From the NCBI GenBank assembly GCA_035495555.1, contig DATJFQ010000079.1:28926-92925 (forward strand): a stretch of DNA of 64,000 nucleotides. Reading direction: 5' to 3'. Shown here one piece after another: positions 16,515 through 25,079 of the stretch (within the stretch, counting starts at the first letter, position 1; each line of letters starts with the position of its first letter). Position numbers and translations under genes: made by a program. Source of the DNA: DATJFQ01 sp035495555. GTDB lineage: Bacteria > Acidobacteriota > Vicinamibacteria > Vicinamibacterales > 2-12-FULL-66-21. The notes beneath the pieces were generated by a model. It was given only the letters and a program-made list of their open reading frames with translations, did not search any database and was not told the origin of the DNA.

Positions 16515-16538
16515 GCCGCGATCGTGGCCGATCGCGGC
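16515..16538 (-). terminator. 10-bp hairpin between two minus-strand genes
   Basis: Perfect inverted repeat GCCGCGATCG / CGATCGCGGC with a four-base loop. It follows the stop of the 16552-17196 gene and ends two bases before the GTG of the GH43 gene, so it could end the upstream transcript or block the GH43 start. There is no T-run. Confidence 0.45.
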
Positions 16539-16551
16539 CGCGTTGGTCAAA

Positions 16552-17196
16552 TTACTGTACGGTGATCCGCGTCGCGGCCGTGGTGCCAGCGATCTCCTGC
16601 AGCACCGGGCCCGTGCCCAAGACATCCGTCGGGCCGTACAGTTTGAAATCCCATGTGCCGCTGTACGTTCTGCCGTCCGGCGCCACCCGGTTGCTCTCAT
16701 CGATCCAGAAGATCGCCACGACGCTCCCGTCCGGCCCTGTGATCGCGCCGAAGTGGTGCAGTTTGATGGTGTCCTGCTCCGCGTGCTTCCACACGCCGAA
16801 ACAGAACCCCGCCGGGGCCGGCTGGATTTTCTCCTCCCACTCCGTTCCATCGGCGTGCCACGTCTTCATCGTCTCGGCGAACTGAAATGCGTCCGGTGGT
16901 CCCGGGGGGATGACCGGAACTGGAATCGGCCCGGCCGTCGAGTACGTGGCGGTGTAGATCACGTGCCACAGGCCGACGATGGTTGCAGGCTGGCCGCCGT
17001 TGTCGCCGGCCTGCTGGATCGGTGGCAGAGCCGCGTGCGCGGTGACGAACCCGGTCGGGGCCGATCCGGCCTTGCCGGGCACGACGCAACCCGCGCTCGC
17101 CCGGCTCGCGCTCAACAACAACCCTATTGCCGCTAATCCCATAACGGCGCCCAGGTGCGTGATTGACGACCGGGACGCGATGTTCCCTCGTCTCAT
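16552..17196 (-). CDS. secreted hypothetical protein, lipocalin-like pattern
   Basis: A 214-residue protein with a signal peptide (residues 1-35, ending ASRASAG). The mature part has TIVGLWHVIYTATY, a GxW start typical of lipocalin-like barrels, then FQFAETMKTWHADGTEWE, FCFGVWKHAE, IKLHHFGAIT and AIFWIDESN, all in beta-strand rhythm, ending in AATRITVQ. I recognise no named family; similar secreted proteins are common in Acidobacteriota. A clear GGAGGA ribosome site precedes the ATG. Cys36 right after the signal peptide could be lipidated, but no canonical lipobox is visible. Confidence 0.65.
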   Translation of the reverse strand: MRRGNIASRSSITHLGAVMGLAAIGLLLSASRASAGCVVPGKAGSAPTGFVTAHAALPPIQQAGDNGGQPATIVGLWHVIYTATYSTAGPIPVPVIPPGPPDAFQFAETMKTWHADGTEWEEKIQPAPAGFCFGVWKHAEQDTIKLHHFGAITGPDGSVVAIFWIDESNRVAPDGRTYSGTWDFKLYGPTDVLGTGPVLQEIAGTTAATRITVQ

Positions 17197-17370
17197 AGGT
17201 CCTCCTCACAAAGGCTTATGTCGCGCGCGGTAATGCCCCCTCGCAATGCCGCAACGCGCGATGTGAGGGCGGAAGCTAACACGGGGAATCCCACCGGCAA
17301 TTTGAGGTGTGCATGAGGAGCGGCGCCGCCTTGATGAAGGTGTAAACTGCTGAGCGGCAAGGACGTCTGG

Positions 17371-19548
17371 GTGCACATGAGGACGACACGGCGCCGGTTC
17401 GGCCGGTTCGAGCTGGACGTGGAGGGGCTCCGCCTGTTCCGTGATGGCCGCCGGGTCAAAATCCAGCCGCAGCCCTTGCGAATGCTGCTCGCGCTGACGG
17501 ACCGGCCCGGCGAGCTCGTCACCCGCGACGAGCTCCGTACGCTCATCTGGGGACATGCGACGTACGTCGAATTCGATCAGGGGCTCGGTTACTGTGCGCG
17601 GCAGATTCGCCTCGCCCTCGCGGACGACGCCGGTCATCCCATCTACGTCGAGACCATCAAGGGCCGCGGCTATCGCTTCGTCGCGCCTGTGATCGAAGAA
17701 GGGCCCGCTACCCAGATCGCCGGTGCGCCTCAGGATCATCCCGTTGCTCACGACGCCGACGCGGCTTCGGTTCCGGCAATAGCTCCCGTCAGCGAGCCGG
17801 CCAGGCTGCGCGCGAGGGCTGTGGCGATCACAGCCGCCGCAACCGTGGTAGCTGCCTCGGTCGGGATCGGGCTCTGGACCAGACTTCCGACAACCCGCCC
17901 GATCTATACGCAGGTGACGAATTTCACGGACGCGGCTGTTTCACCGGCCGTGTCGCCGGACGGACGCACGATCGCCTTCATTCGCGAGGCTGAACCGTCG
18001 TATCCGATCGAGGGTGAAGTCTTCGTCAAGCGACTGCCCGGTTCAGAGGCCGTTCAGTTGACGCACGACGGCTTTCCCAAGTACGGCGTCACCTTCTCGC
18101 CGGACGGGTCTGAAATCACATACACCGTCGCGACCAGCCGGCAGTGGAACACCATGGCGGTATCCGTGCTGGGCGGCGAACCGCGCCTTCTGCTGACGAA
18201 TGCATCGGGCCTGAGGTGGCTGGATCCGCACCGCGTCCTGTTTTCCGAGTTCACCAGCGGCATTCACATGGGCCTGGTCACGGCCACTGACACACGGGCG
18301 GACCTTCGCCGGATTTATCTGCCGGCGCACGAACGCGGGATGGCGCACGAAGGATCACTGTCGGCGGATCGCCGATGGGTGCTCGTCGTGGAAATGGGTC
18401 CCGACGGCGGATGGCAGCCGTGTCGGCTCGTGCCGTTCGACGGCCGTAGTTCAGGTGCGCCAGTCGGCCCCCCGGACAGCCATTGCACATCGGCGGCTTG
18501 GTCTGCTGATGGCCGCGTGATGTACTTCGCCGCCAGTACCGGCCTCGGCAGTCATATCTGGCGACAGCGCTTCCCGAACGGACCAGCCGAACAACTCACG
18601 GATGGACCGCAGGAGGAACAGGGAGTGGCCCTGAGTGCGGACGGCCGCTCATTGCTGACGTCGGTCGGCAGCGAGGTGAGCGAGCTCTGGATCCGCAATG
18701 AATCAGGTGAACGGCTGCTCTCGTCTGAAGGATTCGCGCAGGGCCCGTCATACTCGTCCGACGGCGGGACGCTGTACTACATGTTGGGCGACGTCGCGAC
18801 CGGACGCCCGAGCGAACTGTGGGCGTTCGACGTGAATTCCGGCAAAGGCCGGCCAATCGTGCAGGGATTCCTGATGCGGAGTTACGACGTGTCAGAGGAC
18901 GGGCGCACGATCGTGTTCTCCGCCCGTGCTGGCGATGGCCGATCGGAACTGTGGCTGGCGTCGGCCGATCATTCCTTTGCACCGCAGCGATTGAGCAGCT
19001 CCGGGAGCGACTCCCCTTTCTTTGGATCCGCGGGGCGAATCGTGTTCCGCGCGACTGACGGGAAAGCCAACTACCTGTTCGAAATGGATTCCGACGGCAG
19101 CCATCGCCGCAAAGTCCGTGCAGAGCCCATAATCGAATTGATGGGGCGCTCCAGGGACCGGCGTTGGGTGGTCTCGATGGTGCCGGCGAAAGCCGGACCG
19201 CCAGTCGCAACGGTTCTGGTGCCGCTCGAGCACGGCGACGAACAGCGGGTGTGCCCAGCCCTGTGCAGCGTGAAATGGTCGCCCTCCGGCGATCGGTTTT
19301 TTCTGCAACCCGTCCAGGACTTTGCGAGGGGCGACGCGCTGGTGTTTCCGCTCGCCGGACATGAAGCGTCGCCCGTGCTCCCGGCCGCAGGCGTCGTCTC
19401 GGTGGCCGAGGGAGCATCGCTGGCCGGCGCCAGCGTCGTTCACCTCGGGGCCGCGCGGAACCGCGCCGTGCCGGGGCCGTCGGCAGAGACGTTCGTTTAC
19501 ACGAAAACCGTCGCGCACCGGAACCTGTTCTGGATTTCGCTCAGATGA
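17371..19548 (+). CDS. winged-helix transcriptional regulator fused to TolB-like beta-propeller
   Basis: A 725-residue ToxR/CadC-like one-component regulator. Residues about 8-108 are the OmpR/PhoB-type winged helix (FGRFELDVEGLRLF, TRDELRTLIWG, DQGLGYCARQIRLAL, IKGRGYRFVAPV). A single transmembrane helix at about 150-168 follows a linker. The periplasmic half is a PD40/TolB-type propeller with repeated SPDGRTIAFI, SPDGSEITYT, SADGRVMYF and SEDGRTIVFS motifs. It should bind DNA at the membrane in response to an external signal. GTG 17371 has AAGGA seven bases upstream; ATG 17377 is the alternative. The 174 bases before it form the divergent promoter region. Confidence 0.88.
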   Translation: MHMRTTRRRFGRFELDVEGLRLFRDGRRVKIQPQPLRMLLALTDRPGELVTRDELRTLIWGHATYVEFDQGLGYCARQIRLALADDAGHPIYVETIKGRGYRFVAPVIEEGPATQIAGAPQDHPVAHDADAASVPAIAPVSEPARLRARAVAITAAATVVAASVGIGLWTRLPTTRPIYTQVTNFTDAAVSPAVSPDGRTIAFIREAEPSYPIEGEVFVKRLPGSEAVQLTHDGFPKYGVTFSPDGSEITYTVATSRQWNTMAVSVLGGEPRLLLTNASGLRWLDPHRVLFSEFTSGIHMGLVTATDTRADLRRIYLPAHERGMAHEGSLSADRRWVLVVEMGPDGGWQPCRLVPFDGRSSGAPVGPPDSHCTSAAWSADGRVMYFAASTGLGSHIWRQRFPNGPAEQLTDGPQEEQGVALSADGRSLLTSVGSEVSELWIRNESGERLLSSEGFAQGPSYSSDGGTLYYMLGDVATGRPSELWAFDVNSGKGRPIVQGFLMRSYDVSEDGRTIVFSARAGDGRSELWLASADHSFAPQRLSSSGSDSPFFGSAGRIVFRATDGKANYLFEMDSDGSHRRKVRAEPIIELMGRSRDRRWVVSMVPAKAGPPVATVLVPLEHGDEQRVCPALCSVKWSPSGDRFFLQPVQDFARGDALVFPLAGHEASPVLPAAGVVSVAEGASLAGASVVHLGAARNRAVPGPSAETFVYTKTVAHRNLFWISLR

Positions 19549-19619
19549 GATCAACTTCACAGCTACTCAGCCAGCAAGGACACACGCGCCTGAAGTGAAG
19601 CTCCTTGATTACTTCTGTC

Positions 19620-19659
19620 GTTGAGTCGTTGAGTAGTTGTGTCGTTGTGTAGTTGTGTG
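19620..19659. repeat. octamer tandem array (5 units)
   Basis: Five 8-bp units: GTTGAGTC, GTTGAGTA, GTTGTGTC, GTTGTGTA and GTTGTGTG. The array ends one base before the stop codon (TAA, 19661-19663) of the minus-strand amidase. Confidence 0.9.
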
Positions 19660-19660
19660 A

Positions 19661-21463
19661 TTAGAACCCCGCAGGCCGCTCCTTCGCGACGTCAAACGCC
19701 TTTTCCAACGCAACCCCCACCTGCCCGAGCAATCCATCGTCGAAGAGCCGGCCCACGATCGTGATGCCGTGCGGCACGCGCCGCGGCGGATCGAATTTCG
19801 GCAGCGGGTTCGCCGGATCCGGCGCCCAATCGCTTCTCGCCTCGGAGACGTCCACGAAGCCGGCGCGCAGCGTCAGCGACGGATGCCCGGTGAAATTCGT
19901 GATCGTGAGCTGTTCGTCGCGCAGCGACGGCACGAGCAGCAGATCGACCTCATTGAAGATCCGCGCCATTTCCCTGGCGACCTTGCGGCGAAGACGGTCC
20001 GCCTGCACCGTATCGACCGCAGAGAGGAAACGCGCCTCTCTGAAGAGATTCGGCCACGCGTCTTTGACCTGCACGCGAAGCGTGCGCAGGCCGCCGTTCA
20101 GCGCGAGCTCTTCGAAGGATGCGGCGCCCTCGGCGAAAAGGATTGGATTCAGCGAGGCATACGGCCAGTCGGGCAACCGCACCGGCACGAGCTGGAGGCC
20201 GAGCGTCTTCATCGTCTCCATGGCGGCGCGATCGACGTCAGTCGCGGGCGCTTCCTTCATCCATTGATCGATGTAGCCGACTTTCAGCCCGGCCAGATCG
20301 GCGGCGGCATCGAAATCGAGCGGCATCGAGACGCTGGAGAGATCGCCGGCATCGGGCCCGTTGATCGCGTGCAGCACCAGCATGGCGTCTTCGACGCTTC
20401 GCGTCATCGGTCCGAGCTTGTCGAGAGACCAGCACAACGTCATCGCACCGGTCCGTGCGACGCGGCCGAACGTCGGGCGCAGGCCGGTCACTCCGCATCG
20501 CATCGCGGGCGCAACGATGCTGCCGCCCGTTTCGCTGCCGACGGAGAAGGCGACGAGCGCCGCTGCGGTGGCGGCTCCGGGTCCGGCGCTCGAACCGGAC
20601 GCCCCCTCTTCGAGCAGCCACGGATTCATCGTCTGGCCGCCGAACCAGATGTCGTTCAGCGCAAGCGCACCGAGCGACAGCTTCCCGATGAGGACCGCGC
20701 CGGCGCCGTCGAGCCGGGCGACCACCGCCGAATCTGCCGACGGCACTCGATCGCGGAAGGGCTCCGCGCCGTACGTGGTCGGGATGCCTTTCGTGTCGAG
20801 GAGGTCCTTCACGCCGTAGGGGACGCCGTGCAACGGGCCGCGATACCGGCCCGCGGCGATTTCCGCATCGGCTGCACGCGCACGCTCGAGCGCATGATCG
20901 CGCGTGACGGTGATGACGGCGCGAAGTTGGGGGTCGAATCGCGCGACCCGCTCGAGGTAGATATTCGTCAAGCGCTCGGACGTGAGCTGCCTGGACGCAA
21001 TCCATCTCGACAGATCGGTGACGGGCGCAAACGCGATGTCAGGATCAGACGAGGGTAGTGGCGGCGGAGCGCCAACGCTTCGCACGAATCGATTCCGCAC
21101 GGGCGGCAGCAAGACCTCCGGAATGACCGGATTCCAAATCGTCGCGGGCGAGTCACCGGCGTCGAGCGCGACCTTGCGGGGCCCGGTGCGTCGCTCGAGG
21201 TACGGCGCCATCGACGTCCGCCACGAGTTGGCGGCCTGCTGGCGCTCGGCTGGCGTCATCGTGATCTGAACCAGTTTCTCTGCTTCGGCAAAGGTGCCTG
21301 GTGTGACGACCGGACCTGACCCGGTGCCGGTGCCGAACGTCGGTGGTGCGCCAGGCGTCGCAGGCGACTGGTCACCGAGGGCCGTCGCCGTCGCGCTGCC
21401 GGCAACGGCGCCGACGAGAAATCCGAGCGGCGCCCGGATCAGGAACTGGCGGCGTGTGTTCAT
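19661..21463 (-). CDS. secreted amidase (amidase signature family)
   Basis: A 600-residue enzyme beginning with a Tat-type signal (NTRRQFLIRAPLGF, then a hydrophobic stretch). The amidase signature Ser-cisSer-Lys triad is visible: the Lys in GVPYGVKDLLDTKG, then GASGSSAGPGAATAAAL with the cis-Ser and FSVGSETGGSI with the nucleophile Ser; CGVTGLRPTFGRV follows. It hydrolyses an amide bond of an unknown substrate outside the cytoplasm. The start at 21463 is chosen because the twin-arginine motif begins there. A broken PAP2 gene lies directly upstream and a repeat array follows the stop. Confidence 0.88.
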   Translation of the reverse strand: MNTRRQFLIRAPLGFLVGAVAGSATATALGDQSPATPGAPPTFGTGTGSGPVVTPGTFAEAEKLVQITMTPAERQQAANSWRTSMAPYLERRTGPRKVALDAGDSPATIWNPVIPEVLLPPVRNRFVRSVGAPPPLPSSDPDIAFAPVTDLSRWIASRQLTSERLTNIYLERVARFDPQLRAVITVTRDHALERARAADAEIAAGRYRGPLHGVPYGVKDLLDTKGIPTTYGAEPFRDRVPSADSAVVARLDGAGAVLIGKLSLGALALNDIWFGGQTMNPWLLEEGASGSSAGPGAATAAALVAFSVGSETGGSIVAPAMRCGVTGLRPTFGRVARTGAMTLCWSLDKLGPMTRSVEDAMLVLHAINGPDAGDLSSVSMPLDFDAAADLAGLKVGYIDQWMKEAPATDVDRAAMETMKTLGLQLVPVRLPDWPYASLNPILFAEGAASFEELALNGGLRTLRVQVKDAWPNLFREARFLSAVDTVQADRLRRKVAREMARIFNEVDLLLVPSLRDEQLTITNFTGHPSLTLRAGFVDVSEARSDWAPDPANPLPKFDPPRRVPHGITIVGRLFDDGLLGQVGVALEKAFDVAKERPAGF

Positions 21464-21470
21464 GCGGGCC

Positions 21471-21890
21471 TCATGCGGCAACAATCCGGTAAACGGTCCA
21501 GTATCCAGTGATCATCCCAACAACGAGAGCGGCCACATCTACCGCCAGCGTGGGAGCCAGGGTCGATCGAGAGCCGGACATCGTCACGGGAAGATGACCT
21601 GAGAAACACGACGTACGCAGCGTACGCGAGCGCGAAGCCGGCGACGACGTCCAGGATGTAGTGCTGCCCGGTGAATAAGGTCGAGAGCGCGACCAGGCCT
21701 GCACATGCCGCACGCGCCGATGAAAATGTACCAAGGCACAAGCGCGAGGAGCGTCACCACCGGCCAGGTCACGGGGTACGGGCGGGTCAGGGACGCGCGC
21801 ACCATGCCCCAGGTGACGCCGTTCGATGTCTGGTCCGCGCGAACGTTTGCCGGAAGCACGGCGATGATGATCGCACGGTTTCGGCGGTCA
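21471..21890 (-). pseudogene. PAP2-family phosphatase remnant with two frameshifts
   Basis: The phosphatase-like sequence is spread over three frames. One frame gives VTWPVVTLLALVPWYIFIGA, the next LVALSTLFTGQHYILDVVAG and FALAYAAYVVFLR, and the third a C-terminal helix VAALVVGMITGYWTVYRIV before the stop. The TGQHYILDVVAG segment is the H/D signature of PAP2 phosphatases; the upstream FPSxH motif is degraded (LPANVRAD). The joins fall near 21715 and 21605. The remnant ends eight bases before the amidase start, and its 5' side merges into the heptamer array. Confidence 0.6.
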
Positions 21891-21905
21891 CCCAATCGAC
21901 ACAGT

Positions 21906-21999
21906 CACACTCCCAACTCCCAACACCCAAATAGACTTCACCTTCTAACTTCCAACTGGCAAACTGGCAACTGGCAACTGGCAACTGGCAACTGGCAAC
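21906..21999. repeat. heptamer tandem array ending at the next start codon
   Basis: A short run of AACTCCC-type units (about 21908-21930), a 20-base interruption, then TGGCAAAC followed by five perfect TGGCAAC units (21965-21999). The ATG of the next gene begins five bases after the last unit, and no Shine-Dalgarno fits between. Confidence 0.9.
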
Positions 22000-22004
22000 T
22001 GTGC

Positions 22005-22814
22005 ATGCGTATCGAAGTTTCTCCGGAAGCCGAAGAGTATCGGGATGTGCACTGGAGCCGCGAGAGCACGCGGCAGGTGGAGACGGCGTTCGATGCGGAG
22101 CGGTTCATCGAGCGTGTCGGCTTTGCGGCCTGCTTGACGGATGCGCGGCGACCCGGCCCGTCGCTCTACGTCGCCGTCTGTGGCCGGCGCGACGCGATGA
22201 TGCCGCGTCACGTGCAGAAGGATCCGGAAGCCTCACAGACGTGGGTGCTCAAGGACGAACTCATCCGGCGCGGTCGCGTCTATTACGGGAAGCTGGCGGG
22301 CGCACGCGCGTTTTTCATCGCGCCCCGCATGATTCGGTACTTTCACGCGGTCTGGGGGGTGCGGCGCGCAGATGAACCTCGGCGGCTGAGCCCGTCGGCG
22401 CTGGCGATCGTGCGCGTGCTGCGCCGCGAATGGGAGATGGCGACGTCCGATCTCCGGAAGGACGCGCGTGTCAACGACCGCAGCCGATTCATCCGTGCGC
22501 TCGACGAACTGCAGTCGGCGATGCTGGTCGTTCCGAGCGCCGTCTATTATCAGCCGAAGTTCACGTATATCTGGTCGCTCGCGGTCGGACGCTTCCCGGA
22601 AGAACTGCGGCGCCGGACGGCGCGGGATGTCGCGCTTCGGGAAATCGCGCGCTGCTTTCTTTCGTCCGCCGGGATGACCGTACCGGGCGAACTCGCCCGC
22701 GTGACTGGCCTGTCGCGGGTCGAGGCCGGACAGGGCAATCGCGCGCTCGTCGCGGAAGGTTACGCGACCTCTCCTTCGCGCGGTGTGTACCTCCTGACGG
22801 CAACGGCACGATAA
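22005..22814 (+). CDS. AlkZ-related winged-helix protein
   Basis: A 269-residue cytoplasmic protein. The N-terminal half has FIERVGFAACLTD, GPSLYVAVCGRRD, TWVLKDELIRRGRVYYGKL and FFIAPRMIRYFHAVWG; the C-terminal half is winged-helix-like with SALAIVRVLRREWEM and GELARVTGLSRVEAG. This matches my memory of proteins annotated as AlkZ-related, distant relatives of the crosslink-repair glycosylases, but the QxQ/QxD catalytic motif of true AlkZ/AlkX is not visible. Its start codon touches a TGGCAAC repeat array and it lacks a ribosome site; the frame is open through the array to 21705. Confidence 0.55.
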   Translation: MRIEVSPEAEEYRDVHWSRESTRQVETAFDAERFIERVGFAACLTDARRPGPSLYVAVCGRRDAMMPRHVQKDPEASQTWVLKDELIRRGRVYYGKLAGARAFFIAPRMIRYFHAVWGVRRADEPRRLSPSALAIVRVLRREWEMATSDLRKDARVNDRSRFIRALDELQSAMLVVPSAVYYQPKFTYIWSLAVGRFPEELRRRTARDVALREIARCFLSSAGMTVPGELARVTGLSRVEAGQGNRALVAEGYATSPSRGVYLLTATAR

Positions 22815-22885
22815 CAGAATTTCGTCACAAAACGCTTCCACTGAGTCGCTTCTCGGCACAGAATCGGCGCTTCTGGAGGTACGCG

Positions 22886-23641
22886 ATGTCCAACAGCTCA
22901 CGCGGGCGTTTCGTCTGGTACGACTTGATGACGTCCGATCCGAAAGGGGCGGAAGCGTTCTATCCCAAAGCGGTGAACTGGGGAGTGCAGCCATGGGACC
23001 AGATGGCGTACTCGATGTGGACGGCGAATGGCCAGCCGCTCGGCGGCGTGATGGAGCTTCCGAAGGAGGCTGGCGCGCCGCCGCACTGGCTCGCGTACGT
23101 CTCGGTGCCAGACGTCGATGGCGCCTGCAGCCTCGCAGAGTCGCTCGGCGGCAAAGTGCTGAAGCCAGGTGCCGACATCCCGAACGTCGGCCGGTTTGCC
23201 ATTCTCGAGGATCCGCACGGCGCGCGGCTGGCCGTGTTCACGTCCGCTCAGCCGGCGCAGCCGGACAACGACCCGGCCGTCGGCGAGTTCTCGTGGCATG
23301 AGCTCGCGACGAAGGATTACAAGCAGGCGTTCTCGTTCTACGAAGCGCTGTTCGGCTGGGAACGCAGCGCCGAACACGACATGGGTCCGCTCGGCATGTA
23401 CTTCATCTTCAAACGGAACGGCCGCGATCTGGGCGGCATGTTCAACGTTTCGCCGCAGATGCCGATGCCGCCCAACTGGCTGCATTACATCCGCGTCGAC
23501 ACCGCGGACGCGGCGGCCGAGCGGGTGAAAGCGAATGGCGGCCAGGTGCTGAACGGACCGATGGAGGTGCCTGGCGGTGATCGGGTCGCGCAGTGCAGCG
23601 ATCCTCAGGGCGCGATGTTCGCCGTCCACTCGAAAGCCTGA
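22886..23641 (+). CDS. VOC family protein with two glyoxalase-like domains
   Basis: A 251-residue protein made of two vicinal-oxygen-chelate modules: residues 6-118 (RGRFVWYDLMTSD ... RFAILEDPHGARLAVF) and 130-250 (GEFSWHELATKDY ... DPQGAMFAVHSK). Both carry the W-x-(D/E)-L start and the DPxGA end typical of this class, but few obvious metal ligands, so ligand binding without catalysis is possible. GGAGGT at 22875-22880 precedes the ATG. No partner gene is obvious. Confidence 0.85.
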   Translation: MSNSSRGRFVWYDLMTSDPKGAEAFYPKAVNWGVQPWDQMAYSMWTANGQPLGGVMELPKEAGAPPHWLAYVSVPDVDGACSLAESLGGKVLKPGADIPNVGRFAILEDPHGARLAVFTSAQPAQPDNDPAVGEFSWHELATKDYKQAFSFYEALFGWERSAEHDMGPLGMYFIFKRNGRDLGGMFNVSPQMPMPPNWLHYIRVDTADAAAERVKANGGQVLNGPMEVPGGDRVAQCSDPQGAMFAVHSKA

Positions 23642-23708
23642 GCGCTCTCACGCCGATCCTTCAGCAAGTCGGAGGACGCACCTTCGACGGGACGCCTCGA
23701 TCGCGTTC

Positions 23709-24461
23709 TTACGCAGGCTTTTCCGCGAGGTAGCAGTAGCGGGATAGCCGTCGCTCTTCTGAGAGGCGCTGAACGCACGCGAGGAACCGCTGCAGCCCTT
23801 CGAAGTTGTCGGCGCCCTCCCGCTCCACCAGCGCGGCGTGGTGCTCCGCGCGAGCCGCGTGCCACCGCGCCGCGATCGACGCGGCCGCGGGCGTCAGATC
23901 TTCGGCGTCGAGGACAAGGAATCCTGCTTCTGCCAGCAGCCGCTCGTTCTCCTTGGGAGGCAGGAAGACGTAACGGCCAATCGAACTGCGCGTCGCGAGG
24001 TCCTCATGGGAGATCAGGCCGGTCACGACCATCGCGTCCGTGAACGAGATGCGGCCGCCAGGGCGGAGCAGCCGGTGCCAGTCGCGCAGCACGTCCAGCC
24101 GGTTCGGGATGTGGCACATGGCGTCGTTCGACACGATCGCGTCGAAGGCGCTCTCCTCGAACGGCAGCGGTGTGCCCGCATCGACCGGCTGGAACGCGAC
24201 ACGATCGGCCACGTGACGCGCCGCCGCGAGGCGCTCCGCGTTGTGAATGCCGCGGGGATTGATGTCGACGCCGGTCACTCGGCATCCGCGCATCAGCGCC
24301 AGGTAAACCGCGGGGCCGCCGGATCCGCTCCCCACTTCGAGCACGCGCGACGCTGGCCCGATGCCAAGCCGATCGGCCGACCGCAGCCACTCCTCCGCCG
24401 TCATCCAACTGCTCTGCCCGATGTCTTCGCCGTACGTGGCGCGCCGGACCGCCGCTTCCAC
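23709..24461 (-). CDS. SAM-dependent methyltransferase, start uncertain
   Basis: A class I methyltransferase of at least 250 residues. Motif I is VLEVGSGSGGPAVYLA, followed by VTGVDIN, DAIVSNDAMCHI and LLRPGGRISFTDAMV. It resembles small-molecule methyltransferases of the sarcosine/dimethylglycine type. The first in-frame start codon, GTG 24461, cuts off what looks like real protein: DAVDLYNNVYGDYESA reads in frame just upstream, up to a TGA near 24590, with no ATG, GTG or TTG. An ATG at 24551 opens another frame (MAQRREAYWREL), so a one-base frameshift near 24525 could restore a normal N-terminus. Confidence 0.78.
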   Translation of the reverse strand: MEAAVRRATYGEDIGQSSWMTAEEWLRSADRLGIGPASRVLEVGSGSGGPAVYLALMRGCRVTGVDINPRGIHNAERLAAARHVADRVAFQPVDAGTPLPFEESAFDAIVSNDAMCHIPNRLDVLRDWHRLLRPGGRISFTDAMVVTGLISHEDLATRSSIGRYVFLPPKENERLLAEAGFLVLDAEDLTPAAASIAARWHAARAEHHAALVEREGADNFEGLQRFLACVQRLSEERRLSRYCYLAEKPA

Positions 24462-24571
24462 GGCGCTCTCGTAATCGCCATAGACGTTGTTGTAGAGATC
24501 GACGGCGTCCGGCAGAGCTCCCTCCAGTACGCCTCGCGGCGCTGCGCCATGATAGAGAAATCGGAGGAACG

Positions 24572-25066
24572 ATGCTCACCAAAGAAATCAGCCCGGCGCT
24601 GGCACGCGTCTTCTCTGAACTGACCGTGGGCACGACCCCGCCCGGCGGGTACGTGCTCAATCGAGGCGACGTGGGTCTGCTCCGATCCCTGGACGCGCGC
24701 TCGGCATCTGACGCGTCGAAGAACGTCAACGGCGGGGCCACGATCGCGGCGCACGCGCAGCACCTGCGCTACGGACTCTCGCTGTTCAACCGCTGGGCGG
24801 CCGAAGGTGGCAATCCTTTCGCGGATGCGACGTGGGACGCGGCGTGGAAGACGTCGACCGTGACGGAGCCGGAATGGCAGGAGATCCGCGATGCCTTGCG
24901 CCGCGAGGCGCAGCAGTGGCTCGACGCGCTCGCGTCGCCGCGCGAGGTGACCGACCTCGAGCTGACCGGCCTCGTCGCCAGCGTGGCACACCTCGCGTAT
25001 CACCTGGGCGCGATCCGTCAAATCGACAAAGGAACGCGCGGACCAACTGAAGGAACCTTCCAGTGA
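24572..25066 (+). CDS. DinB-like protein
   Basis: A 164-residue protein with four predicted helices. LNRGDVGLLRSL, GATIAAHAQHLRYGLSLFNRW and ASVAHLAYHLGAIRQ place histidines at the positions expected for a DinB-type metal site (one pair in AHAQH and another in AHLAYH). GGAGGAAC precedes the ATG. Its function is unknown; relatives are metal-binding or thiol-transferase proteins. It starts divergently from the methyltransferase gene and ends 13 bases from the opposing SET-domain gene. Confidence 0.7.
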   Translation: MLTKEISPALARVFSELTVGTTPPGGYVLNRGDVGLLRSLDARSASDASKNVNGGATIAAHAQHLRYGLSLFNRWAAEGGNPFADATWDAAWKTSTVTEPEWQEIRDALRREAQQWLDALASPREVTDLELTGLVASVAHLAYHLGAIRQIDKGTRGPTEGTFQ

Positions 25067-25079
25067 CTCCGGCGCGACG

